Origin: Castor canadensis
Taxonomy: Eukaryota; Chordata; Mammalia; Rodentia; Castoridae
Length of the DNA: 64,000 nt
NCBI RefSeq assembly: GCF_047511655.1
Contig: NC_133405.1
Coordinates: forward strand, 90,741,046 to 90,805,045
Direction: 5' to 3'
In this document: piece after piece, positions 10,019 through 20,655 of the stretch
How positions within the stretch are numbered: position 1 is the first letter of the stretch
How the letters are laid out: the number at the start of each line of letters is the position of its first letter
Program-made: the position numbers and the translations under genes
The notes under the pieces: model-generated
Told to the model about the DNA's origin: nothing
The model's input: the letters and a program-made list of their open reading frames with translations, nothing else
Database searches by the model: none

Positions 10019-10048
10019 AAAGATTTCCCCATCTTATGTTGGCTACAG

Positions 10049-10470
10049 TAAAGCCTGAGGGCTGGCTGTCCAGTAGCCCCAGTCCTGGGCCTGGTCATCT
10101 GCCTCTGGTGTACCATGTCTCTGACTTCTACCCAAAGCCTGTGTGGGTGATGTGGATGTGGGGTGAGCAAGAGCAGCCAGACACTCAGAGTAGTGACATC
10201 ATGCCCAATGCAGATGACACATGGTATGTCCAAGCAATCTTGGATGTGGTGGCTGGAGAGGCAGCTGGCTTGTAAAACATAGAAGTCTAGGAGGGCAGGG
10301 CATCATCCTCTATTGGGGTCAGTGAACTTGAGACCTCTTTGCTGAGCGACGTCCTTCCTGTGTTCTCCCAAAGCAGATGGGAGACACACATCTATGGGTT
10401 TGATCATCTTTGCAGTACTGGCAAGCTTGGTGTGCCACTTTATGCTCCTTCTAGGTTTAACCCCCTGAAT
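10049..10470 (+). pseudogene. CD1 fragment: alpha-3 immunoglobulin exon and transmembrane exon, dead
   Basis: CD1 proteins present lipids to T cells. The alpha-3 exon is clear: [17 protein letters not shown], then [18 protein letters not shown] and [11 protein letters not shown]. It begins after a pyrimidine tract and CAG (10045-10048) in the phase-1 position used by class-I-like genes. The first Ig cysteine is Tyr (LVYHVS for LVCHVS). A small deletion after AAGL removes the second cysteine and shifts the frame. The exon ends near 10317 at a GTCAGT donor-like site. After 59 bases, ending in ttcctgtgttctcccaaagcag, a membrane-span exon resumes (SMGLIIFAVLASLVC). The retained intron-like gap shows it was not copied from spliced mRNA. 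No alpha-1 or alpha-2 exon is present. Confidence 0.85.
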
Positions 10471-11246
10471 TAAGATATGCTACTATCAAGACATTCTGTG
10501 AGTCTCCTTGCCATATCTGCCTTTCTGGAACTTAGGAACTTAGGAACTCATGTACTCGGGACTTCAGTACAGGTCTGCTCAGGAATTGGGGATGAAAGTA
10601 GAGGTACTTTGAAGAAATAAAGAATACTCATCACATCCTTTAAGCACTTGTCTAAAAGAATTTAAGTTCTTTAGCATTATAAATTGGTTCTTTACAAACA
10701 GGAATGCAATACCTACCAGAAACTAGCAGATAAAGGCCTGGATAAGTGCCTGTGGTTATTGCTTGAGTGACAGAATCTGCACTAAGCTGGAGATCACAAT
10801 CCTGTCCAAAGATAGCAGCTTTAGGGGTTTGTTGGCAAGTGCAAAGTCAAAACCTAGCTCGACTGTAACCTGCATTTCTCAAAAAACTGAAATTCTGGAT
10901 TTTTTGTGATATATCACTTTAAAAATGTTAACTTACATTTTTGAAAAATATTGTGTGTGAACACCCCAGATACATAACTGCTGGCTGAGGACAACCTAGG
11001 AGTTTACAGACTGTACATTTAAAAAAATTTTTTTCCTTGAATGATATATTGGCAGTATTAAGACACAGTCTCAATTGTGAATTTGGATTCATAATGGACA
11101 TTTTCTCTTTTAAAGAACATTAGGGTGTTAAGAAACATAAGTTTCTTGAACTTTTAAATGGTAAAGTCCAATGAGAGAGGAGATATCATAGTGTGTATGC
11201 ATTATTTTGGAAAAACTACTCTCCGTTGGGTACTTCTCTCAAATAC
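10470..11246. other. Unassigned part of the transduced segment
   Basis: No exon or repeat family is recognised here. By position this should be DNA from downstream of the CD1 source locus, i.e. intron/3' flank between the transmembrane exon and the MaLR LTR. Confidence 0.5.
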
Positions 11247-11581
11247 TGTGATAGTTTGGATACGGAATGCCCCTCAATGGTCCATGTATTGAAGGCTTGG
11301 TTCCTGCCTGTGGTGCTATTGGAATGTGGGGCCATTAGCAGGTGGAGCCTAGAGGAAGGAAGTTAAGTCACTGGGGTTGTGCCCTTGAAAGGGATATTAG
11401 AATCCTTGCCCCCACCTCTCTCTCTCTCTCTTTGTTTTCTGGCCACCAGAAGCTGAGCAGCTTTGCTCCACCACATGCTTCTTGCTATAGGCTGACTCAC
11501 TGCAGGCCAAAATGCTGGAGCCCAAGTGGCCATGGATTGAAACTTCTGAAACTATGAGCCAAAATAAACCTTTCCTCCTTC
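11247..11581 (+). repeat. MaLR-type LTR fragment supplying a poly(A) signal
   Basis: The sequence begins tgtgatagtttggatacgg and runs through 'tccatgtattgaaggcttggt', 'gccattagcaggtggagcctag', 'cttgaaagggatatta' and 'ctatgagccaaaataaacctttcctcc'. This is the general layout of ERVL-MaLR LTRs. It stops 13 bases after AATAAA, short of the normal LTR end, and is followed directly by a run of As. Confidence 0.72.
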
Positions 11582-11678
11582 AAAAAAAAGTTTTTGTGTA
11601 ATATGTAAGCTTTTCTACATTCATGATCATGTCATCTGTGAAAGAGATAATTTTCCCTTTTGTTTTTCAATTTAAATG

Positions 11679-11679
<1 letters not shown>

Positions 11680-11740
<61 letters not shown>
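11680..11740. repeat. (CT)n microsatellite
   Basis: An uninterrupted run of TC dinucleotides about 58 bases long inside the old L1. Confidence 0.95.
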
Positions 11741-11742
<2 letters not shown>

Positions 11743-11827
11743 TTAACTAATTGTTCTGCCTCAGGTATACTAATATGTTGAATAGAAATACTGAGAATGT
11801 GTATACTTATCTTAAAGGAAAAGTTTG

Positions 11828-11918
11828 GGCTGGTGGAGTGGCTGGCTTAAGTGGTAGAGTGCCAGCCTAGCAAGCATGAGGCTCTGAGTTCAAACCCCAG
11901 TACCACAAAAAAAAGAAA
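11828..11918 (+). repeat. ID-type SINE with target duplication
   Basis: The unit reads gggctggtggagtggc...aagtggtagagtgcc...gagttcaaaccccagtacc plus an A tail. Copies of ttaaaggaaaagtt flank it at about 11812 and 11919. Confidence 0.9.
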
Positions 11919-13344
11919 TTAAAGGAAAAGTTCTCAGTCATTCATTAATGGGTATGATGCTGTGTGTGAGCTTTTCGTGTGTGCCCTTTGTCATGTTTTT
12001 TCTTTCTTTGCACAGATTTTTGATTTTTGATAAAAATTATGCTTTTTTGAAATTATTTTACTGCATCAATTGAGATGATTATGTCCCTTTTGTCCTCCAT
12101 TGTGTTAATATATTTTATTGCATTGTGCTTTGTATTTTGAATCATCTTTCTGTTCCAGGAATAAACATCACTAGTTCACAGTTTATCATCTTTTTATATA
12201 TTGCTGAATTTAGTTTACTAATATTCTGTTGAGAATTTTTGTATTAAAATTTGTTCTACTGATATCTTTTTATAGATAGTATCTTTGTCTAGCTTTGGAA
12301 TCAGAGTAATTTTGGGCTCAAAGAATGAGCTTGGAAGTGTTTCCTCCTCTTCAAATTATTAATAGCTTTGAGAATATTGGTGTTAATTTTCTATACATGT
12401 TATAATTTGCCAGTGAAGTAATTTTTACCAAGGCTATTCTTTGTGTGTTGAGGGGATGATCATTGATTAAATCTTTCAATTTAGAGGTTTATTCAGATTT
12501 TGTATTTTTGTCATGACTCCGTTTCAATAGATTGAAAACATGCTTTGTGTAATATCAATCTTTTAAAATTTGTTCAGATTTGTGGCCTTACAAGTATTAT
12601 ATCTCAGAGAATGTTACATCTGTGCTTAAAATGTTATAGTCTGGTGTTTTCAATGGAGTGTTCTGTTTATATTTGTTGGGTACATTTGGTCTGTTGTGTT
12701 GTTCAAGTCCTCTATCTCCTTATTAATTTTCTGGTTCATTGTCATTATGAAAGCAGGGTATTGAAGTCTCCTACTATTATGTGTTGCTGTCTGTTTCTCC
12801 TTTTGCTTATGTCAAATTTGATTCATATACTTAGGAGCTCTAGTGTTTGATGTATAAATGTTTGTCATTGTTCTTTCTCCCTGGTGAATTGACCCTTTTA
12901 TCATTATGTAGTGGGTTTTGACTTAAAGTAAAAATCTTTAATATAATGTGATATGAGTATAGATACCCTGCTATCTTTGGGTTATCATTTTTATGGAATA
13001 TCTTTTATTATTCTTTTGATTTCAGCTGGTGTGGATTCTTATGAATTAATTAAATATCTGGTAGAAAGCACGTAGTTGGATCCTGTTTCTTAATCCATTC
13101 AGCCAATCTATGTCTTTTGATTGGGAATTTAATCCATTTACATCTTAAAATAATTACTGGTGGGGACTTACTATTGCCATTTAAAATTTTTAATGTTTTT
13201 GTCCTTCATTTCCTCTTATTTCTTTCCTCTTGTTTCATTGATTTTTTTGTAGTGGCATTCTTTGATTTCTTTATTCCATCTTTGTATATTGTATTGCTAT
13301 CTTCTTTGTGATTATTATAGGAATTGCATAAAAGATCATAAAGT

Positions 13345-13405
13345 GATACAGTGCATACCTAGCATGTGCAAGGCCATGGGTTTGATCCTCAATACTGTGA
13401 AAACA
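13345..13405 (+). repeat. Partial ID-like SINE
   Basis: 'gatacagtgcatacctagcatgtgcaaggccatgggtttgatcctcaatac' is a truncated, diverged tRNA-type SINE body. Confidence 0.7.
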
Positions 13406-14109
13406 ATCTTAAATTTATAACTATTTAAACTGATTTCATTTTAACTGCAATATGATAGAAAAATTCTGCTCCTTTACAGTTCTACCCCCATAATCTTATT
13501 GATGTTGCAAACTTTATCTTTATATACTGTATACACATTAACATGGATTTTATGCTTTGTCTTTTAAATTCTATACAAGAACTGGTAGTGAATCCATGCA
13601 CTGGAATTACAATAATACAGATTACTATGTTTGTGCATGCATTTGCCTTTATTACAAAACTTCACATTTGTGCATGGCTTCATGTTTTTGTTTCAGTTTG
13701 AAGGACTCCCTTTAACACTTCTTATAAAGCAGATCTAGTGGTAATGAACACCTTGAGTTTTTGTTGATGTGGAAGAGTTAAATTCTCCTCCATTTTCAAA
13801 AGATATTTTTCCCAGATTTACTATTCTTGGTTGACAAGGTTTTTTGTTCTTTCAGCACTTTAACATCATCCCAATGTGTTAAAGTCCTGTAAGATCTGCC
13901 ATTGTATGTAATGCATCATTTTTCTCTTGGTGTTTTCAAGATTCTCAGTATTTGATTTTTGATTAATGTTTCTCTATGTGGGTCTCCTTGGGTTTATTCT
14001 ATTTGAAAGTTGTTGAGCTTCCTGAATTTTTATGTTTATTCATTACCTCAGATTTGAAACATTTTGGGCCATTATTTCTTCAAATAAGCTCTCTCTATAT
14101 ATAATAACA

Positions 14110-14280
14110 CATCAATATACCCACTATTACCATTTTAATATTTCATTTACAATTACTTAACCTTTTCTCCTTTCTTTCTTTTTACATGCATTGTCTAGCC
14201 AATCTTCCAGAAAAATATCTTAGTTCTATAAGTATTTTAGTTCAAAATATATTTACAATTTGACTACATTACTAGTTCTA
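14110..14280. other. AT-rich spacer
   Basis: Nothing recognisable lies between the old L1 and the L2 element. Confidence 0.4.
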
Positions 14281-14940
14281 TGGCACTTATCACTCTGGTT
14301 TTAATCACTCTCATTGTTCATTTGGACCATTACAATAAAATCTTCACTGGTATTCCTGTTTCTACCACATTGCAGGCAGTCACTTTTTCAGACAGCATCC
14401 TACTAAAAATTTCATGCCACTCCTCTGCTCACAATCTTTCCATAGTTCTTACCAAACTCAGAGTAAAGCTACAGTTGTAAGATTGGTCTGTAAGGTCAAG
14501 TAGGATTCATTAAACACCCACTGGCTTCATTGCTTCACCTGCTCACTCTCTCCACTGCAGTCACATTGGCTTCCTTCTAGATACTTAAATATACCCAGAT
14601 TGCTCCCTTTTAAGAGTTTGCTCAGCTTTTTCTATTGCCAGTGATACACTTATATAATATAGCTACTTGACCAATTCCCTCACAATGAAGTGTTTGCTCA
14701 AATGAGCACCCCACACTATTCTGATTCCTTTTGCTCCACTCTATTTTTGTTTTCTTCACAATGCACTATATGTCTTAGCTCTTTGTCAGGTTGATTATAC
14801 AATGTTTTACCATCTAGAAAATAAGATCCAAAAAAGTGGGGGTATTTGGGTGTTTTGTTTTATGTTTCCAAAAAGCATTTTTAAAGGGCCTTTCACAGAA
14901 GGCACTCAATATATATTTGCTCTATCTGTGTATCTACTTA
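14280..14940 (-). mobile_element. L2 LINE fragment, reversed
   Basis: The order of phrases matches the reversed 3' part of L2: '...atgccactcctctgctcacaatctttccatagttcttacc', '...cactctctccactgcagtcacattggcttcc', '...tttgctcaaatg', '...ggcctttcacagaaggcactcaatatatatttgct'. It is highly diverged, as expected for L2. Confidence 0.72.
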
Positions 14941-15355
14941 TCTACCTACCTATCTTAATAAATGCTTGGGATAAGCAATAAGTTCCTAATGAGCTTGTAT
15001 GAGCATAACACAAGTAGAATTCTTTATTTTGTTGCTCTACAAAGGAAAGCAGTCGAGGAAGGATACAAAAAGAAGATAAGAAGTAATGGAGATGGTGGAA
15101 AGATGTTTAGGTGGTTTATGTACCTCCTTTCATTAAATCCCACAATATTTAGCATATTTCATACTTTTTCATGAGCTGTTTGATGTAGGTGGCTATTTTG
15201 AAAGTGACATGAAGAAGGTTACAGACTATGTAACTCTAAACTCTCATTTCCCCGTAGAGTAATAGAGTTAGCAATATATGGACTATAATAATTTTGTGAA
15301 AACTATAGGGGCAAGTTGAGAAGATACAATACCTAGGCCAATCTAAAACTAGATT
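14940..15355. other. Unassigned sequence
   Basis: A short imperfect TATC/TACC repeat lies near 14925-14955. Otherwise nothing is recognised. Confidence 0.4.
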
Positions 15356-15359
15356 CCAG

Positions 15360-16170
15360 CAAAAGATCTAAGGAAAATCCCAGAACTCTGCACACCTATC
15401 TTTGCCCTTCCCATACCTGGCACAGTGTGATACAGCCAGGAAAAAAAAGACATACCGAGGATGCCTTGGGATGCAAACAAAACAGTGGACCATATTCCAA
15501 CATTCCAGCTTGTCTGGGGGATAACCAAGGCATGGATTTTTGTTTTGCCTTACTCCAAGCATTGACAACAATTCGGAGCCTACTGTGAATGGAGGCAAGC
15601 ACTGAAGCACTGCTTCAGTTCTGCAGGAAGACACCAGGGGGAGCAAGAGATAACAAACTTCTGAGATGAATAAGAGACAAACTGTTTAGGGAATTTGAGA
15701 CAGTTGACAGCACATGCAACAAACCCACAGAAGACACACTTCCCCCCCGATATCCCAACAAAAAAACAGTTTGAGAAGTCCTAGAAACTCTACCTGTGCT
15801 GATTGGTGAAGATCTTTCCCTGCACCAAAACTGTGCAAAGACTGGGAGAGTTAATCATTTATTCAAACACCCAACTCTCTCTCTCTCTCAAAAATAAAAT
15901 AAAATAAAATAAAATCACAAGAAATGAAAAGAAACAGGGAACCATGCTTCAATCCAAGAACCAAAATACAACCCCATAAAGTGTCCCTAAAGAAATGGAG
16001 ATATATGAGAGGCCCGGCAAAGAATTTAAAACAACTCTTTAGAATGGTCAATAAACTAAAAGAGAATATGAATATACAACTAAACAAAATCAAGAAAATG
16101 ATGCATGATAAATAGAGCAGTAGGAGTTTTTAAAAGGAAACATATGGAAATTATGGAAACCTTAAGTTCA
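15360..16170 (+). mobile_element. Old L1 5' region (5'UTR to start of ORF1)
   Basis: The part at 15940-16110 resembles the upstream/ORF1 start region of old mammalian L1 ('...ggcccggcaaagaatttaaaacaactctttagaatggtcaataaactaaaagag'). The preceding 600 bases fit a 5'UTR by position. A short CT run and an AAAAT repeat lie at 15875-15915. ORF1 itself is not open beyond about 60 codons. Confidence 0.6.
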
Positions 16171-16199
16171 ATGTCAAGTTCTGCAAAAGCAATGAATAA

Positions 16200-17275
16200 A
16201 TAAATAAGTAAATAGTGTGGACTGGTGACCCACACATGTAATCCCAGAGCTGAGGAAGATGAAGCAGAAAGATTGTAAGTTCAAGATCAACCTTGCAATG
16301 TATTGAGACTCTATGTCATAAAAATAAAAGCAAAAAACAGTTGGGCTGGGTGTGTGGGTCACTGGTGATTGCTTTCTAGCATAAATGAGACCATGAGTTC
16401 AATTCTTACCTCTGCAAAATAAAAAAGGAAGGAAGGAAGGAAAGAAAGAAAGAAGGAGAAAAAGAAATTTTAAATTAAAAAAAGCTGGGCTTGGGTACAG
16501 CTCAGTAATGAGTGCTTTTCTGCCATTAAGAAGGCTATCAGTTTGATTCCCAGCTCCTCAAAATAAGTAATCTGAGCACTCAAAAGTTTGAGGCAAGAGC
16601 ATACCTAGTTAGCTCCTCGCTACATAGTGAGATCCTGTGTCAGAAAACAAGCAAACAAAACAGGTGTGGTGGCACACAATGTTAATACTAGGGCTGGGGA
16701 GCATTGAGGCAGGAGGATCCCATGTTCATAAGCCAGCCTGGGTTACATAGTAAGAGCCTATTTCAAAAAATAAAAAAAGAAAGAAACAAAACATGTCTGG
16801 TTAGGGTGAATGTGTGCCTCAATGTTTTGTGCTTGTCTAGCATGAATAAGCCCCTTGGTTCAATTCCTAGTTCAAGAAATAAAAGGTGGAATGGTGGCAT
16901 ATCCCTGCTGAAGTAGTCTGCTCCTGAGTTTCAGGCCAACCTGTGCTACATAGTGAAACCCTGATGATCAATGGTGTAGCATGAAGGATGTTGTGGGTTT
17001 GATTCCCAGCTCTACCAAAAAACTCTTTTTCAAAGCTGGGCATAGTAATGCAGGCCTTTAAACATGTCACTCAGTATGCTGAGGCAGGAGGATCCTGAGT
17101 TCAGACTCAGCCTATGCTACATAATTAGAACATCTTTAAAAAAGAAACTGAATGGGCTCAGTGTGTGGCTCAGTGGTGACTGCTTCTCTACTATTAAAGT
17201 GGACCCAGGTTCAATTCCCACTTCCTAAGGAAAAAAACATCCCACCTGCTTCAGTGCTGGGTTAAATTCCCAGCT

Positions 17276-17334
<59 letters not shown>

Positions 17335-17960
17335 CACACACACATATTGCTGGTGTAATGTGATGTTACCCAGTGATGAGTGCTTGTCTAGCATGAACAA
17401 AATCAAGGTTTCCTTCCATTCCCAACTCTGCAAAAACAATCAAACAAAAATCTCACCCATGTTTCTCAGTACTTCGAGGGTTGAAGGTAGGATGATTGTG
17501 AGTTCAAGGTCAATTTGGGCACTTAGTGAAACCCTGTGTCAAAAACAAACAAGCAAACAACAGTTGAGCTGTGTGTAGGGCTCAGTGGTAAGTGTAAGTG
17601 CTTCTGTAGCATGAAGAAAGCCATGAGTTCATATCCCAGCTTGGTCAAATAGCCAGGAATGTTTGTCCAGGCCACTAATAGCAGAATTCTGTCAGCTGAG
17701 GTAGAATATCCTTAGCTCAAGGCCAGCCTGTGCACATAATGAGAACTTGTCTCAAAAAAACTAAAAAAGAAGAAAACTGGTAAGACTGGATGTGTGGTTC
17801 AGTGGTAAGTGCTTGTATGAATGAGGTTGTGGGTTCAACTACTAGGTCCAAAAATAAAAAGTAAAAATCCAGCTGAGATAGGAATGTGGCTTACCACTGA
17901 GTGTTTGTATAGCATAAAGGAGAGTGTGGGTTTAATTCTATTTTATGCCAAAAAGGTTGG
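16200..17960 (+). repeat. Head-to-tail array of B1-like and ID-like SINE units
   Basis: About five B1-like units (e.g. starting near 16208, 16661, 17035, 17640) alternate with about seven ID-like units (e.g. near 16344, 16478, 16800, 17150, 17360, 17570, 17780). All are in the plus orientation and separated by short A-rich joins. The units are diverged from each other. The arrangement resembles the B1-dID composite SINE family of squirrel- and beaver-related rodents, repeated in tandem, and contains a CA microsatellite and GGAA/GAAA runs. Confidence 0.72.
17277..17345. repeat. (CA)n microsatellite
   Basis: About 34 CA dinucleotides with one interruption (caaacac near 17318), inside the SINE array. 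Confidence 0.95.
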
Positions 17961-18475
17961 CATGTTATAGACTATTTTAGTTTTGTTCTTCATTTCCTTG
18001 TACTTTTTACAATTTCCTAGGCTGAGTATTAATCACTTCTATAAATAGAAAAGAGAAAATGCATTTTAAAAGAATAGAACAATATTGTCACCTATTGTTC
18101 AAATTTAGGCCACTGTTGGTAATAATGGAGTAAAACTGGCATTTATACATAACTGTAGCACTATAAGTTGGTACACCCATTCTAGAGAGAAATATATATG
18201 AAAGCTTTAGAAATTTTCTTATAAATACATATTAATGAATACATTTTAAAGAATTAACTGCAAGAAAATAATCAGATGTATTTTTATATTTAGGAGCAAA
18301 AACATTCATTTTTCATTTTCAAATAGTAAAAATTGGAAAATATCAAAGCATTAAAATGTGTTCTTTTACTAGATTACATAAAATGTGACTCTATAGTTGG
18401 AATAATTTTCTATTACAAAAATGTGTTTTTGAATAATTTTTTCATAATAGTTGGAAGGAATGAGGAAAATCACCA
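17960..18475. other. Unassigned AT-rich sequence
   Basis: No gene is seen here. It may be an old, unclassified repeat. Confidence 0.35.
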
Positions 18476-18476
18476 T

Positions 18477-18680
18477 TTAAGGCTAGGCATGGTAGCACAC
18501 ACATGTAATCCTGGATATTCAGGTTTTGGAGATTGGGAGGATCATGATTTGAAGCCACTTCAGGCAAAGAGTTAGTGACATTCCAACTCGCCAAGCAAGC
18601 TGGATATGGTGGTATGCAATTGTAACACCAGCTATGCAGGAAACGTAAGTTGGAGGATTGTGGTCCAGGCTGGCCTGAGC
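18477..18680 (+). repeat. B1-like SINE dimer
   Basis: Two B1-like heads follow each other: 'ggctaggcatggtagcacacacatgtaatcc' at 18481 and 'gctggatatggtggtatgcaattgtaac' at 18599. Confidence 0.75.
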
Positions 18681-18684
18681 ACAA

Positions 18685-20535
18685 AACAGATACAAAGACC
18701 AATGGAACAGAATAGAAGACCCAGACACAAACCCATGCAGCTACAGCCAAGTGATTTTTTGACAAAGGAGCCCAAAGGATACACTGAGACGATGGAGAAA
18801 AAACAGCCTCTTCAACAAATGTTGCTGGGAAAACTGGCTGTTCACATGTACAAGAATGAAAGTAGATCTCTGTCTTTCACCCTATACCAATATCAACTCA
18901 AAGTGGATCAAAGACCTTAATATAAGATCTAAAACTTTGAAACAATTCTAGGAAGTAGTAGGAAATACACTGGAATATTTAGTGATAGGCAATGACTTCC
19001 TAAATAGAACTCCAATGGCTCAGCAACTAAAAGAAAGAATGATCAAATGAGACTGCATCAAATTAAGAAGCTTCTGCACAGCAAAAGAAACAGTCACTAG
19101 ACTTAAGAGTCTGCCCACAGAATGGGAGAAAATCTTTTCCAGCTATTCATCTAACAAGAGAGTAATATCCAGAATCTACAGGGAGCTCAAAAAATTCAAC
19201 CCTCAAAGAATCAACATCCCCATGAAGAAATGGGTATATGAATTGAATAGGGAATTTTCAAAGGAAGAAGTACAAAATGGCTAATGAATACATGAAGTGT
19301 TCAACTTCCCTGGCTATAAAAGAAGTGCAAATCAAAATGACACTTAAGATTTCATCTCACCCCAGTTGGAATAGCCATCTTCAAAGGCAAAAACAACAAC
19401 AAACACTTGCGAGGGTACAGCAAAACAGGAATTCTTATACACTGTAGGTGGGAATGCAAATTAGTACAACCATTATGGAAAGCTATATGGAGATTCCTCA
19501 AAAGGTAAATTTAGAATTGCCATATATTCCAGTAATACTGTTCCTGGGCATATATCCAAAGGAAGTCAGGATAAAATAGAGGAACCTGTACACCAATGTG
19601 TATTGCAGCACTCTTCACAATAGCCAAGCTATGGAAACAACCCAGATGCCCTGCAATTGTTGATTGGATCAAGAAAATAAAATTTATATTATATGCATAC
19701 AATTTTGTTTTTCATTTCCTTGTGCATTTTCCAATTTCCAATATATATTCTATTATATATATAGTACATGCATATATATGCAATGGAGTTTTATTCAGCC
19801 ATAAGGAATAATGACGGATGGTTTTGAAGGTAAATGGATGCAATTGGAAGACATCATGTTAAGTGAAATAAGCATGGTTCAGAAAGACAAAGGCCACATG
19901 TTTTCCCTCAGGTCTGGAAGATAGATCCAAAAGATAAACATATACACAAGAACAAACATGATCATGAACAAACTTATATGTAGAACATGTTTGTAATAGT
20001 GGAACTACTCTGTGGAACTCGGGGAGAGTAGGGAAAGGAAAAGAGAATGATAGAGAGTCAACAATATCGAAATATATTACATCTGTGCAGGTAAAAGATA
20101 TAACATTATGTGTTGAAAATTGTTGAATAATGGGGGTTGAGAGGGATGGGGTAAGAGAGAGTAATAGAAGGGATTGAAGTGACCAAAGTAAAGTATACTG
20201 ACAGCAGGGATACACTGAGACACCCCTTTGAACATTCACTTTGGAATTAATAAAGAAAAACAGGACTGTAAAATAGGTATCATGCAGGGGGGGTACTTGT
20301 GGGATGAGGGAGGGTGAACGGAGGAGATGAAGGTGAGGGAATATAGTTGATGGTTTTCATATACATACAGAATAGAGCAATGAATCCTCTTGAAATTGTT
20401 TCATGTGGGAGGAGGAGGGATTTGTGAGATGGTGGGGCCATCTAACCAATGCACAATGAAAGCCTATTCAGAATTGTCACAATGAATCCTCCCTGTACAA
20501 CAAATATATCTTAATTGGGGGAAAAAAAACCCTCA
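18685..20535 (+). mobile_element. 5'-truncated L1 (ORF2 end and 3'UTR)
   Basis: The sequence starts 'cagatacaaagaccaatggaacagaatag', an ORF2 landmark. It runs through the 'gggtggaatgcaaattagtac' region (19450) to a 3'UTR with G-rich patches and an A-rich end near 20520-20535. Frames are broken. About 90 bases of AT-rich sequence, partly repeating the end of the preceding text ('tttgtttttcatttccttgtgcattt'), interrupt it near 19700-19780. Confidence 0.82.
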
Positions 20536-20571
20536 CAAGACTCTATCTGACAAATAACTAAAGCAAAGAGG

Positions 20572-20655
20572 ACTGGGGGATTGACTCAAGTGGTAGAGCA
20601 CCTGCCTAGCAAGCCAGAGGCTCTGAGTTCAACCCCAGTACTGCTGGAAAAAAAA
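20572..20655 (+). repeat. ID-type SINE
   Basis: 'ggggattgactcaagtggtagagcacctgcctagcaag...gagttcaaccccagtactgc' followed by an A tail is a well-conserved recent copy. Confidence 0.9.

Larger units (their letters stand above)
8587..11597 (+). mobile_element. L1 plus 1.57-kb 3'-transduced segment, flanked by a 9-bp target duplication
   Basis: AGTTTTTGT at 8587-8595 and again at 11589-11597 brackets one insertion. Removing 8596-11588 joins two adjacent parts of the old minus-strand L1 in register. The insertion holds a truncated L1 (8596-10018), a CD1 gene fragment, unassigned DNA and a MaLR LTR. It ends with AATAAA (11563-11568), 13 bases, then eight As (11582-11589). This is the structure expected of an L1 transcript that ended at a downstream poly(A) signal. 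Confidence 0.8.
11598..14110 (-). mobile_element. Old L1, minus strand, continuation into ORF2
   Basis: The reverse complement of L1 ORF2 resumes with 'gatcatgtcatctgtgaaagagataattttcc' and continues through 'gttctgtttatatttgttgggtacatttggtctgttgtg' and beyond. It contains a CT microsatellite and two SINEs. Coding potential is lost throughout. Confidence 0.8.

Noticed and set aside
10049-10470. Functional or processed CD1 gene
   Set aside because: Only the alpha-3 and membrane exons exist, both cysteines are lost, the frame is broken, and the retained intron-like gap rules out a spliced-mRNA copy.
16200-17960. CRISPR-like alternation of repeats and spacers
   Set aside because: This is mammalian DNA, and the units are B1 and ID SINEs with A-rich joins.
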